A stretch of 34,408 nucleotides of DNA, from positions 1 to 34,408 of the forward strand of contig CAMYKB010000039.1 in NCBI GenBank assembly GCA_947258875.1. The letters run 5' to 3'. This document shows, piece after piece, positions 1 to 6,959 of this stretch. The translations under genes and the position numbers were made by a program. The notes under the pieces were generated by a model that did not search any database, had not been told where the DNA came from, and saw nothing but the letters and a program-made list of their open reading frames with translations. This DNA is from an uncultured Gammaproteobacteria bacterium (GTDB taxonomy: Bacteria > Pseudomonadota > Gammaproteobacteria > CAMYKB01). The first letter of the stretch is position 1. Each line of letters opens with the position of its first letter.

Positions 1-2
1 CC

Positions 3-262
3 CACTGCTGTCCCACTAACGCGTCATTTCCGCGCAGGCGGAAATCCAGTGAATATGAATAGGCTATAAATCAATCGTTTACTGGATACCCGCCTCGGCT
101 TTGGCATCCTGCGTCGCTCTACCGCCTACCTCCATGTAGGTGTGCGCGGGTATGACGACAGTTTGTTTTTCAGATTTCATGTCGATAACCACCATTGAAT
201 GCTTATCTCCTAAAATAATAGCCTGAAACGAGATAACATCATTATCTTGTGGGACAGCAGTG
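3..262. repeat. Candidate MITE-like element bounded by 14-bp inverted repeats
   Basis: CACTGCTGTCCCAC at 3-16 is repeated as its exact reverse complement GTGGGACAGCAGTG at 249-262. The roughly 260-bp segment between them has no plausible open reading frame and contains a second nested palindromic repeat (22-157) and a 7-bp inverted repeat (203-209 with 230-236). Small non-coding elements with terminal inverted repeats resemble MITEs or insertion sequence remnants. No target-site duplication can be checked on the left, because the arm begins two bases from the window edge. It could instead be the end of a larger element lying to the left. The inverted repeat is seen directly; the mobile-element reading is inference. 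Confidence 0.4.
22..157. repeat. Nested palindromic intergenic repeat
   Basis: Inverted arms are nested. CGTCAT (22-27) pairs with ATGACG (152-157), and ATCCAGT (44-50) pairs with ACTGGAT (81-87). TTTCCGC (27-33) pairs with GCGGAAA (38-44), and ATACCCGC (86-93) pairs with GCGGGTAT (146-153), enclosing a small hairpin CCTAC/GTAGG (125-140). This is the layout of the short GTCAT...ATCCAG/CTGGAT...ATGAC palindromic repeats dispersed in intergenic DNA of many proteobacteria. The right half carries about 50 extra bases between its arms. Copy number elsewhere cannot be judged from one window. Confidence 0.5.
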
Positions 263-264
263 CC

Positions 265-315
265 TTTATCCCCTTTATCCCCTTTATCCCCTTTATCCCC
301 TTTATCCCCTTTATC
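265..315. repeat. 9-bp tandem repeat, TTTATCCCC x5 plus a partial copy
   Basis: Five exact copies of TTTATCCCC (265-309) are followed by TTTATC (310-315). The array begins three bases after the right arm of the 14-bp inverted repeat and is not inside any gene. Such an array could vary in copy number by slipped-strand mispairing. The unit resembles but does not match a DnaA box (TTATNCACA). Confidence 0.95.
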
Positions 316-540
316 ACTCCTTTTGTCTTTTTATGCTTCTATAAATAAGTGGTTAGGAGAGAGACTGTAGTGTATGGACCGATGTTGCTCTGGGCATGCG
401 CGTGCGTAATAATTGGGCCGGCACTTGCTTCTCAGGCATCTTGTTGCGTACTTTGGTCAGGGCTTTATGATTGAGGTTCCACAGGCGTGTCATGCGTAAG
501 CATTATTTGGGGAATGAATTTTTTTAGAGGATTAGGGGTT

Positions 541-2541
541 ATGGACTTGGAAAGTCGTCGGTTTTTGTCTCGTAGAAAGTTAGGTGTTTTCTCCATTATT
601 GCTGCGCTTGCATTGAGTGCTTGTAGCGGTGACGATGACAATGGTTCTACTGGCTTTCCAGAACCTGTTCCGCCTGTAATGACTACAGCAATTGTAGATG
701 CCAATGGCAATGCAACAACGAGTGTTGATGTATGGGATTCCGTTGTTTTCGATGCAAAAAACCTTGATCCAAATACTCAATACTCCATCACAGTGGCTAA
801 CCCTGGTGGGACGGAATTAAATCCTGCCGATGGATATATCGCTACCACTGATGAGGCCGGTTCGATCCCTAATGCCACGATTGTACATGACTTTAATACT
901 GGTTCTGCCGCCCAGCTGGGTACTTATACGGTAACGGTTTCAGATTCAGGTGGGACAGAGGTTGATACACTGACGTTCGCTGTTGAAAACAATAGCCACG
1001 TATACTGTACTGATAACACTCAGGTTGCCCGAGCTTCATTTTTGCCAACGGAGAATGCCTTCGCGAAAGTCGAAAGAGGTGGGGGCGCGTTGGCGGATGG
1101 CAGCTATGATGCTTATGTCATCCCAGACTTCAATCCGGCATTACAGACAGGTGATCTACTGATTGGCAGTGTTGGTGTAGTTACGGTTGCCAGTGGTGAG
1201 GGTGTTCTCGACCTGGGCCAGTATCCACCTGGCAGCTATGACGTCGTTATCGATACGACTGGCAACGGTCGTTATGATGAAGGTGCAGACTTGATCTCGA
1301 GGCCCCAACGGCTGCATTCCTGTTTCACTGTTCAGGCTGCAAATTCTGCCTCTCCTATGATTGGCCAGATTTGTTCAGATAGAAATGGTAACAACCGCGA
1401 TGTATTTGATACGAATTCAAATGCCGTAGGTATACGCGATATGTTCGCGTCTATAACACCCGGAGAACAGTCTTCAAATCAAGCGGCCCTGGGGGTCGAT
1501 AAGTATGTGGTTCAGCATCAAAATGTCTGGACTAACGGTGATGTACTAAATGATGTTTCTGCAGTTGTTGAGGTTGATCCTGTGCGGAGGTCAAGTAGCA
1601 ATGAGACACCATGGTTAGTCTGGCCGCGCCAGAATATGGCAGCCGGTTGTTATGATGTGGTTATCGATGTAAACCGTAATGGTGTCTTTGATGCCGGTAT
1701 TGATTATGTTGATAATGTTGACAATACGGGGCAGGCAAGTTGTGGTTGCCGAGTTGCGGATAGTGCATGTAGCAGCAATATCACTATTACAAGTCCTCTT
1801 TCCGGTTCACTGACTAATGCAACCGCTGTGACGATTGCTGGATCTGTGGCTGGAACGCCGGTATCAGGTTTTGTCACCGTTACGGCAGGCAGTCAATCTA
1901 ATCGCATTGATATTACTGTAACTGATGGTAATTTTTCTCCGCTTATACCGCTGTTTGACGGTCGCAACGAGATCACCGTGTCATTCATCTATGCCGATGG
2001 TTCTGCATGTGCGAGGACACTTATCCTTTCCTCCTCGTCTACTATCGGTGAAAGTTTGTTCCGGGTGCAACTGACTTGGGATGGTGATACGGATATGGAT
2101 CTTCATCTTGTGCGCCCAACCGGGTTATACGATAACGGAGCCTCTTCAGGGAGCAATGATGATTGTAACTATGCTAACTGTAATGTTGGCCTTACGGCGT
2201 CGAGTGCAAATACTATTGATTGGGGTAGTGTGGGTGAAGCGGATGATCCGAAACTTGATGTCGATTGTATTGCCTGTGGTAATGGTATTGAGAATATCTG
2301 GATGACCCAGATTAGTGAGGATGGTAATTATACGGTTTACGTCGATGCCTTTAGTGGCACAGAAACTGATGTTACCGCAACAATCTTCATTGGCAACGCC
2401 CAGGTTGGGCGGGTGAATTGTGGAGATATGGACGCGGGTAACGTCACTGATAGTTGCCGCGTCGGCACAATCAACTGGACAGGTGGCACTAGCGGTTCGG
2501 GTTTCTTTACCCCGGATGGTACTAAAGCAGCTGATTTCTGA
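541..2541 (+). CDS. Uncharacterised secreted lipoprotein with Ig-like and DUF2135-like regions
   Basis: A 666-residue protein of unknown function. The N-terminus has a basic stretch, a hydrophobic core and the lipobox LSAC at about residues 25-28, followed by Ser-Gly-Asp-Asp-Asp. This predicts a lipoprotein, and Ser at +2 suggests the outer membrane. Residues of about 40-150 look like an Ig-like beta domain. Two copies of a G-x-YDVVID-x3-NG-x-(F/Y)D motif (near residues 235-255 and 375-395) have Asp/Asn spacing like calcium-binding loops. The last 150 residues begin LTWDGDTDMDLHLVRP, resembling the DUF2135/YfaP family, and are Cys- and Asp-rich. The ATG at 541 is preferred over a GTG at 487, because it opens the signal peptide and has GAGG 10 bases upstream. 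The gene stands alone, with repeats before it and its own terminator after it. The domain names are by eye and tentative. Confidence 0.8.
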   Translation: MDLESRRFLSRRKLGVFSIIAALALSACSGDDDNGSTGFPEPVPPVMTTAIVDANGNATTSVDVWDSVVFDAKNLDPNTQYSITVANPGGTELNPADGYIATTDEAGSIPNATIVHDFNTGSAAQLGTYTVTVSDSGGTEVDTLTFAVENNSHVYCTDNTQVARASFLPTENAFAKVERGGGALADGSYDAYVIPDFNPALQTGDLLIGSVGVVTVASGEGVLDLGQYPPGSYDVVIDTTGNGRYDEGADLISRPQRLHSCFTVQAANSASPMIGQICSDRNGNNRDVFDTNSNAVGIRDMFASITPGEQSSNQAALGVDKYVVQHQNVWTNGDVLNDVSAVVEVDPVRRSSSNETPWLVWPRQNMAAGCYDVVIDVNRNGVFDAGIDYVDNVDNTGQASCGCRVADSACSSNITITSPLSGSLTNATAVTIAGSVAGTPVSGFVTVTAGSQSNRIDITVTDGNFSPLIPLFDGRNEITVSFIYADGSACARTLILSSSSTIGESLFRVQLTWDGDTDMDLHLVRPTGLYDNGASSGSNDDCNYANCNVGLTASSANTIDWGSVGEADDPKLDVDCIACGNGIENIWMTQISEDGNYTVYVDAFSGTETDVTATIFIGNAQVGRVNCGDMDAGNVTDSCRVGTINWTGGTSGSGFFTPDGTKAADF

Positions 2542-2569
2542 GATTTAGTGCTGGCCGTGTTTTAACGGA

Positions 2570-2599
2570 GGCTGCCCGGGCAATTCGGGCAGCCTTTTT
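2570..2599 (+). terminator. Rho-independent terminator of the lipoprotein gene
   Basis: A perfect 9-bp stem, GGCTGCCCG with CGGGCAGCC, and a 7-base loop are followed by five T. It lies 28 bases after the lipoprotein stop codon and separates that gene from rnpB. Confidence 0.9.
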
Positions 2600-2878
2600 A
2601 TTTGCCCAGTCAGATAATACCTATGCAAACTGCTCAAGCAGAATATTCAGTCAACTGACGATATCCACTTCAAGCTACACCGGGACAGCTGAGCTGAGGG
2701 TGACGGTTGCAAATATGTGATCGGCGAGTAGGATGCGCGCCAACTAAACTCCCAAGTTAGAACCTCAGAGAAGGGTGCTCTTAAAGACTGAAGATGCCTT
2801 TCTACATGGATAATAATCGCCCGCTGTCGCTGAAACTTCCCAACACCACTATGTTCCAACATGGTATCTTCGCGTACG
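2600..2878. other. Non-coding gap before rnpB
   Basis: I recognise no gene or RNA here. The minus-strand reading frame that enters this stretch runs on through rnpB antisense and looks spurious. A possible -10, TATCTT (2865-2870), lies 8 bases before the rnpB 5' end, without a convincing -35. Confidence 0.5.
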
Positions 2879-3238
2879 GAGTCGGCCGGGCAGTCGCTGT
2901 ACCTGTTTGGGTATAGAGGAAAGTCCGGGCTCCACAGGGCAAGGTGCCAGGTAACGCCTGGGGGGTGCGAGCCCACGGAAAGTGCCGCAGAAAATATACC
3001 GCCTAAGCAGCTTCGGCTGACGGTAAGGGTGAAATGGTGCGGTAAGAGCGCACCGCGCTGCTGGTAACAGCGGTGGCAGGGTAAACCCCACCTGGAGCAA
3101 GACCAAATAGGGGAGTTGGCAGTTCGACTGCCGCGTGTGGCCCACACGACTCCCGGGTAGGTTGCTTGAGGTGCGCGGTGACGCGCATCCCAGATGAATG
3201 ACTGTCCACGACAGAACCCGGCTTACAGGCCGACTCCA
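2879..3238 (+). ncRNA. rnpB: RNase P RNA, bacterial type A
   Basis: This is the catalytic RNA of ribonuclease P, which removes 5' leaders from tRNA precursors. The ends form the P1 helix: GGAGTCGGCC (2879-2888) pairs perfectly with GGCCGACTCC (3228-3237). The conserved core is clear: GAGGAAAGTCCGGGCTCCAC near 2918, GGTAACAGCGG near 3063, the GAGCAAGACCAAATAGGGG block near 3097, and ACAGAACCCGGCTTA near 3211. The length of about 360 nt fits type A. A run of seven T follows the P1 strand at 3239 and probably marks termination. rnpB next to mraZ is common in gammaproteobacteria. The ends are inferred from P1, not mapped. Confidence 0.97.
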
Positions 3239-3245
3239 TTTTTTT

Positions 3246-3496
3246 AATGCCGATCAAATTTTAATCAAATCTGTAGTATTTAGATGTAAATCAATGAGTT
3301 AAACCTGGTGGGTTTGAAGTGCATGCACAGCCCATGGGGGACGCACAACTTAATGTAACTTGTGAAGAGTTACGCCTAAAAATCTGAAAATCAGCCCGAT
3401 ATTCGGGCGCTTTAACTGCTCTTCTCCCACCTTCACCGGTTGCGCTAAGTTGTTGTTTCAAAAAGCACTATTGCGTCTCATAAGTGGCAAATTCCC
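3246..3496. other. Non-coding gap between rnpB and the dcw promoter
   Basis: No gene is recognisable. The only structure noted is a small hairpin, GCCCG-ATATT-CGGGC (3394-3408), with a poor T-tract, which is too weak to call a terminator. Confidence 0.5.
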
Positions 3497-3526
3497 TTGA
3501 CAGTCCACGCATTCCCTACCTATAGT
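3497..3526 (+). promoter_or_regulatory. Sigma70-type promoter of the dcw operon (Pmra)
   Basis: TTGACA (3497-3502) matches the -35 consensus exactly. It is followed after 18 bases by TATAGT (3521-3526), five of six to the -10 consensus. Predicted transcription starts near 3533, immediately before the MraZ boxes and about 50 bases before the mraZ start codon. The position is equivalent to the known Pmra promoter of E. coli. Confidence 0.8.
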
Positions 3527-3534
3527 GTCGGAAT

Positions 3535-3560
3535 GTGGGAGGAAGTGGATAAATGTGGAA
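3535..3560 (+). promoter_or_regulatory. MraZ operator, three GTGG boxes at 10-bp spacing
   Basis: GTGGG (3535), GTGGA (3545) and GTGGA (3555) begin exactly 10 bases apart. MraZ is known to bind direct TGGGN repeats separated by 5 bases just upstream of its own gene. The boxes lie just downstream of the -10 element, over the predicted start of transcription, so bound MraZ would block the promoter. Autorepression is inferred from the family; the repeats are seen directly. Confidence 0.8.
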
Positions 3561-3584
3561 TTTTTGGCTGCCGGGGAGACTCGA

Positions 3585-4037
3585 GTGTTTCGTGGTGTCA
3601 GTAACCTAAATCTGGATGCTAAGGGTCGTATGGCGATGCCCACGAAGTATCGCGAGCGCTTGATCGAGTCCTGTGGCGGCCGCCTGGTGATCACCCTGGA
3701 TCGCGACGGTTGTCTGCTGCTGTACCCGCAGCCCGAATGGGAGCGGATTGAAATCGAATTAATGAAATTGCCCAGTCTCAACAAACAGGCGCGTGGCCTG
3801 CAGCGGTTGTTGCTGGGGCACGCCACAGAATGTGAATTCGACGGCCAGGGCCGAATTCTGTTGCCTGCTCCGTTGCGCAAGGTATGCGACCTCAATAAGG
3901 AAGTGGTGTTGATAGGTCAGGGCAATAAATTCGAGTTGTGGAATGAACAGGCCTGGGGTGACCGCAGGGAACAATGGCTGCAAGAGGAAAGTGTCTCTGA
4001 TGAAGTCAGCGCAGCATTGACTACACTGTCGCTCTAG
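3585..4037 (+). CDS. mraZ: Transcriptional regulator MraZ
   Basis: A 150-residue DNA-binding regulator of the AbrB-like superfamily that controls the dcw operon from its first position. The two family DxxxR signatures are present: DAKGR (11-15) and DGQGR (86-90), one per half of the duplicated fold. The start is the GTG at 3585, which gives the usual (M)FRGVSNLNLDAKGRM N-terminus; GGGGAGA at 3573-3579 is a good ribosome binding site six bases away. An upstream in-frame start near 3525 would fall inside the promoter and is unlikely. The gene ends two bases before rsmH. Its operator is visible just upstream. Confidence 0.96.
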   Translation: MFRGVSNLNLDAKGRMAMPTKYRERLIESCGGRLVITLDRDGCLLLYPQPEWERIEIELMKLPSLNKQARGLQRLLLGHATECEFDGQGRILLPAPLRKVCDLNKEVVLIGQGNKFELWNEQAWGDRREQWLQEESVSDEVSAALTTLSL

Positions 4038-4039
4038 TT

Positions 4040-4981
4040 ATGGGCGAACAACACGCGTTTCAACACCTGCCGGTTTTGCTGGACGAGGTGATAAAGGGAT
4101 TGGCGATCAAGGCCCAGGGGATTTATGTCGACGGAACGTTCGGTAGGGGTGGACACAGTGCGGCAATACTCGAACAGCTGGCAGCAACAGGACGCTTGCT
4201 TGCGTTGGATAAGGATCCCGAGGCGGTGCGCTATGCGCGGCAGAGGTTTGCAGATGAACCCCGTTTATCAATAGAAAACAACTCATTCGCGCACTTGAAA
4301 CAAGTGACCGACAACGCACAAATAACCGGTAAGGTCGATGGCATTCTCCTCGACCTGGGCGTTTCTTCGCCACAACTTGATGACCCGCAACGCGGTTTCA
4401 GTTTTCAGCATGATGGCCCACTGGATATGCGTATGGACCCGAACTCCGGGATTACTGTTGCCGACTGGCTTGCCGGGGCTAAGGAAGCAGAGATCGCCGA
4501 GGTTATCAAAACCTACGGTGAGGAGCGCTTCGCCAAACGCATTGCTCAAGCCATCATTATTGCGCGTGATGAAACGCCCATCACAACTACGGCACAGTTG
4601 GCTGCGTTAATCAGTAAAGCAATTCCCCGCCATGAAAAGCACAAACACCCGGCGACGCGCAGTTTTCAGGCGTTGCGTATCTTTATCAACCGCGAGTTGC
4701 AGGATCTGGAGGCCGGACTTCAGCAGAGTATCGAGGTGCTGGCACCCGGCGGGCGCCTGGCGGTGATCAGTTTTCATTCGCTGGAAGATCGCATCGTCAA
4801 ACGGTTTATTCGTAAACACTCACAAGGTGAGGTGTTGCCACGCAAGTTGCCTGTCACCGGCGGCGGCAAGCAAGGTGCATTGCGTGCCATAGGCAAGGCC
4901 AGCCGCAGCACCGAGGCCGAGTGCCAGCGCAATCCACGGGCGCGCAGTGCGGTATTGCGTATCGCGGAGCGCATGCAATGA
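4040..4981 (+). CDS. rsmH: 16S rRNA (cytosine-1402-N4)-methyltransferase RsmH
   Basis: RsmH (MraW) uses S-adenosylmethionine to methylate N4 of C1402 in the ribosomal P-site. The 313 residues equal the E. coli length. The SAM-binding signature DGTFGRGGH is at 31-39 and the acidic loop DKDP at 57-60. LDLGVSSPQLD is at 104-114, followed by RGFSF...DGPLDMRM (118-132). The C-terminal half holds the family's ISFHSLEDR motif. The gene follows mraZ after two bases, and its TGA overlaps the ftsL ATG (ATGA), so the two are probably translationally coupled. Confidence 0.97.
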   Translation: MGEQHAFQHLPVLLDEVIKGLAIKAQGIYVDGTFGRGGHSAAILEQLAATGRLLALDKDPEAVRYARQRFADEPRLSIENNSFAHLKQVTDNAQITGKVDGILLDLGVSSPQLDDPQRGFSFQHDGPLDMRMDPNSGITVADWLAGAKEAEIAEVIKTYGEERFAKRIAQAIIIARDETPITTTAQLAALISKAIPRHEKHKHPATRSFQALRIFINRELQDLEAGLQQSIEVLAPGGRLAVISFHSLEDRIVKRFIRKHSQGEVLPRKLPVTGGGKQGALRAIGKASRSTEAECQRNPRARSAVLRIAERMQ

Positions 4982-5247
4982 GCTGGCGCGTTGTGGCGAC
5001 AGGGCTGTTGTTCCTGGGTGTGTTGGCGTCTGCGGTCGGTGTGGTCTACAGCAAACACCAGAGTCGTAAGTTATTTATTGAATTGCAGGCGCTGCAGGCG
5101 TTACGTGATGACCTTGCTGTGGATTGGGGACGCTTGCAGCTTGAGCAAAGCAGTTGGGCGACGCATGGGCGTATCGAAAAAATTGCGCGCGAGAAGCTCA
5201 ATATGCATCTACCAGAGCCGGGCTCTGCGGTGATCGTGAAACCATGA
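4978..5247 (+). CDS. ftsL: Cell division protein FtsL
   Basis: An 89-residue bitopic inner-membrane protein. FtsL forms a complex with FtsB and FtsQ, which helps switch on FtsWI synthesis at the septum. A single membrane segment (about residues 4-22) has a very short cytoplasmic tail. A heptad-like periplasmic region rich in Leu, Gln and Glu (about 26-62) then predicts a coiled coil. The conserved ending RIEKIAREKLNMHLPEP is typical of the family. The start at 4978 overlaps the rsmH stop; an upstream in-frame start at 4921 would lie deep inside rsmH. The stop overlaps ftsI by ATGA. The family is poorly conserved in sequence, so position and topology carry weight. Confidence 0.93.
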   Translation: MSWRVVATGLLFLGVLASAVGVVYSKHQSRKLFIELQALQALRDDLAVDWGRLQLEQSSWATHGRIEKIAREKLNMHLPEPGSAVIVKP

Positions 5248-6959
5248 GTGCTGCGAGTGAACTGCACATCTATACGACACGGCGTGGCCTGGTGCTCGCG
5301 TTGTTCGTGATGGCGATGGGTGCCTTGCTGGCACGTGCGGGTTTTCTGCAGATTTATGAGCGTGATTTTCTGCAGGGGCAGGGTGATTCCCGTCAACAGC
5401 GCGTCATGAGTATCCCGGCGCATCGCGGCATGATAATGGATCGTAACGGCGAGCCCCTGGCCATCAGCACGCCGGTGGATTCCGTGTGGGCAAACCCACA
5501 GGAAACCCTGTTGGCGCGCGAGCAGTTGTCTGCTGTGGCTAAATTATTGAAGATCAACAGGGAAGATTTATATGAACGTCTGGCCCAGCGCGCAGATAAA
5601 CAGTTCGTTTATCTGCAGCGGCGTGTCAACCCGGATATCGCCCGGCAAGTGATGGCACTGAATGTGCCGGGCGTGAATCTGCAACGTGAATACCGCCGTT
5701 ATTATCCGTTGGGCGAGGTTGCAGCACATGTGTTGGGTTTTACTAACATCGATGACAGCGGTCTGGAAGGGCTCGAGCTGGCCTACAATGACTGGCTCAG
5801 TGGTGAACCCGGTTCCAAGCGTGTTCTCAGGGATCAGCTTGACCGCGTGGTTGAAGATATTGAGCGTTTGCGGGCGGCTCGGCCTGGCAAAGACCTGACG
5901 CTGAGCATCGATCGGCGTATTCAATACCTTGCGTACCGTGAATTGAAGGCAGCAGTGTTGCAACATGGCGCGCGCTCCGGATCGATTGTGGTTGTCGATC
6001 CAAAAACGGGCGAGATTCTCGCCATGGCCAATCAACCGGCTTTCAATCCCAATAATCGGAAGACCTTGCGCAGCAGTCACTACCGAAACCGTGCTGTGAC
6101 GGATGTGTTTGAGCCGGGTTCAACGATTAAGCCTTTTACTGTCGCGGCCGGAATTGGGGCGGGAAAATTCAAACCGGAGACTGTCATTAATACCTCGCCT
6201 GGTTATTACATGGTTAGCGGACATACGGTACAGGATGAGCATGATTACGGAAAAATCAATCTTTCTCGTGTGATTTTGAAGTCCAGTAATGTTGGCGCCA
6301 GCAAGATCGCGTTAGGGGTAACACCAAAACAATTGTGGCAGGCATATCGTGATGTCGGTTTTGGTGAAATAACGGGTTCGGGGTTCCCCGGCGAATCTGC
6401 CGGTTTGTTGAGTGACTATCGTCGCTGGCGCAAGATCGAGCGTGCCACCTTGTCATTTGGTTATGGTCTGTCGGTGACACCGCTGCAACTGGCGCAGGCC
6501 TACACTGTGATTGCAAATGACGGCGTACTGACCAGCTTGTCGTATACGCATAACAATCCACATGTAACAAGCTCGCGCGCAATGAATGCCACTACAGCAA
6601 AAACCTTGCGCAGAATGTTGCATGGTGTGACTGGTGATGAAGGGACCGGGCGGCGTGCGCGTATCGAAGGCTATAGTGTTGCAGGAAAGACAGGCACAGC
6701 GCATAAATCCACAGTTGGTGGCTACGATGAGGATCGCTACGTGTCAGTATTTGCGGGTATGGCACCTGTAGAACAACCGCGACTGGTAACTGTAGTGATG
6801 ATCAATGAACCGAGCAATGGCGATCATAGCGGAGGCAAGGTCGCCGCACCGGTATTTTCGCGTGTCATGAGTGGCGCATTGCGCCTGCTGAATGTGCCGC
6901 CGGATAATTTGCCAACGCTGCAGGCAAATACGCCCGAGCCGGAGGCGGGGGCCGCATGA
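5244..6959 (+). CDS. ftsI: Septal peptidoglycan transpeptidase FtsI (PBP3)
   Basis: A 571-residue monofunctional class B penicillin-binding protein that cross-links septal peptidoglycan in the periplasm. A single N-terminal membrane anchor lies at about 14-33. It is followed by a pedestal domain, with the conserved R-G-x-I/M-x-DRNG block at 61-69, and the transpeptidase domain. The three active-site motifs are intact: STIK (293-296, nucleophile Ser293), SSN (347-349) and KTGT (482-485). The ATG at 5244 overlaps the ftsL stop as ATGA; longer in-frame starts lie within ftsL. It partners FtsW, encoded downstream. Confidence 0.97.
   Translation: MSAASELHIYTTRRGLVLALFVMAMGALLARAGFLQIYERDFLQGQGDSRQQRVMSIPAHRGMIMDRNGEPLAISTPVDSVWANPQETLLAREQLSAVAKLLKINREDLYERLAQRADKQFVYLQRRVNPDIARQVMALNVPGVNLQREYRRYYPLGEVAAHVLGFTNIDDSGLEGLELAYNDWLSGEPGSKRVLRDQLDRVVEDIERLRAARPGKDLTLSIDRRIQYLAYRELKAAVLQHGARSGSIVVVDPKTGEILAMANQPAFNPNNRKTLRSSHYRNRAVTDVFEPGSTIKPFTVAAGIGAGKFKPETVINTSPGYYMVSGHTVQDEHDYGKINLSRVILKSSNVGASKIALGVTPKQLWQAYRDVGFGEITGSGFPGESAGLLSDYRRWRKIERATLSFGYGLSVTPLQLAQAYTVIANDGVLTSLSYTHNNPHVTSSRAMNATTAKTLRRMLHGVTGDEGTGRRARIEGYSVAGKTGTAHKSTVGGYDEDRYVSVFAGMAPVEQPRLVTVVMINEPSNGDHSGGKVAAPVFSRVMSGALRLLNVPPDNLPTLQANTPEPEAGAA

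Noticed and set aside
265-315. CRISPR array
   Set aside because: The 9-bp units are directly adjacent with no spacers.
265-315. Cluster of DnaA boxes or an origin
   Set aside because: TTTATCCCC does not match TTATNCACA, and there is no origin gene context such as dnaA, dnaN or gidA.
2647-3257. Minus-strand reading frames of 166, 98 and 84 codons
   Set aside because: They run antisense through rnpB. Frames antisense to RNase P RNA are a known class of false proteins, and no start or composition signal supports them.
5568-6080. A 170-codon minus-strand frame within ftsI
   Set aside because: It is a shadow frame opposite conserved FtsI sequence.
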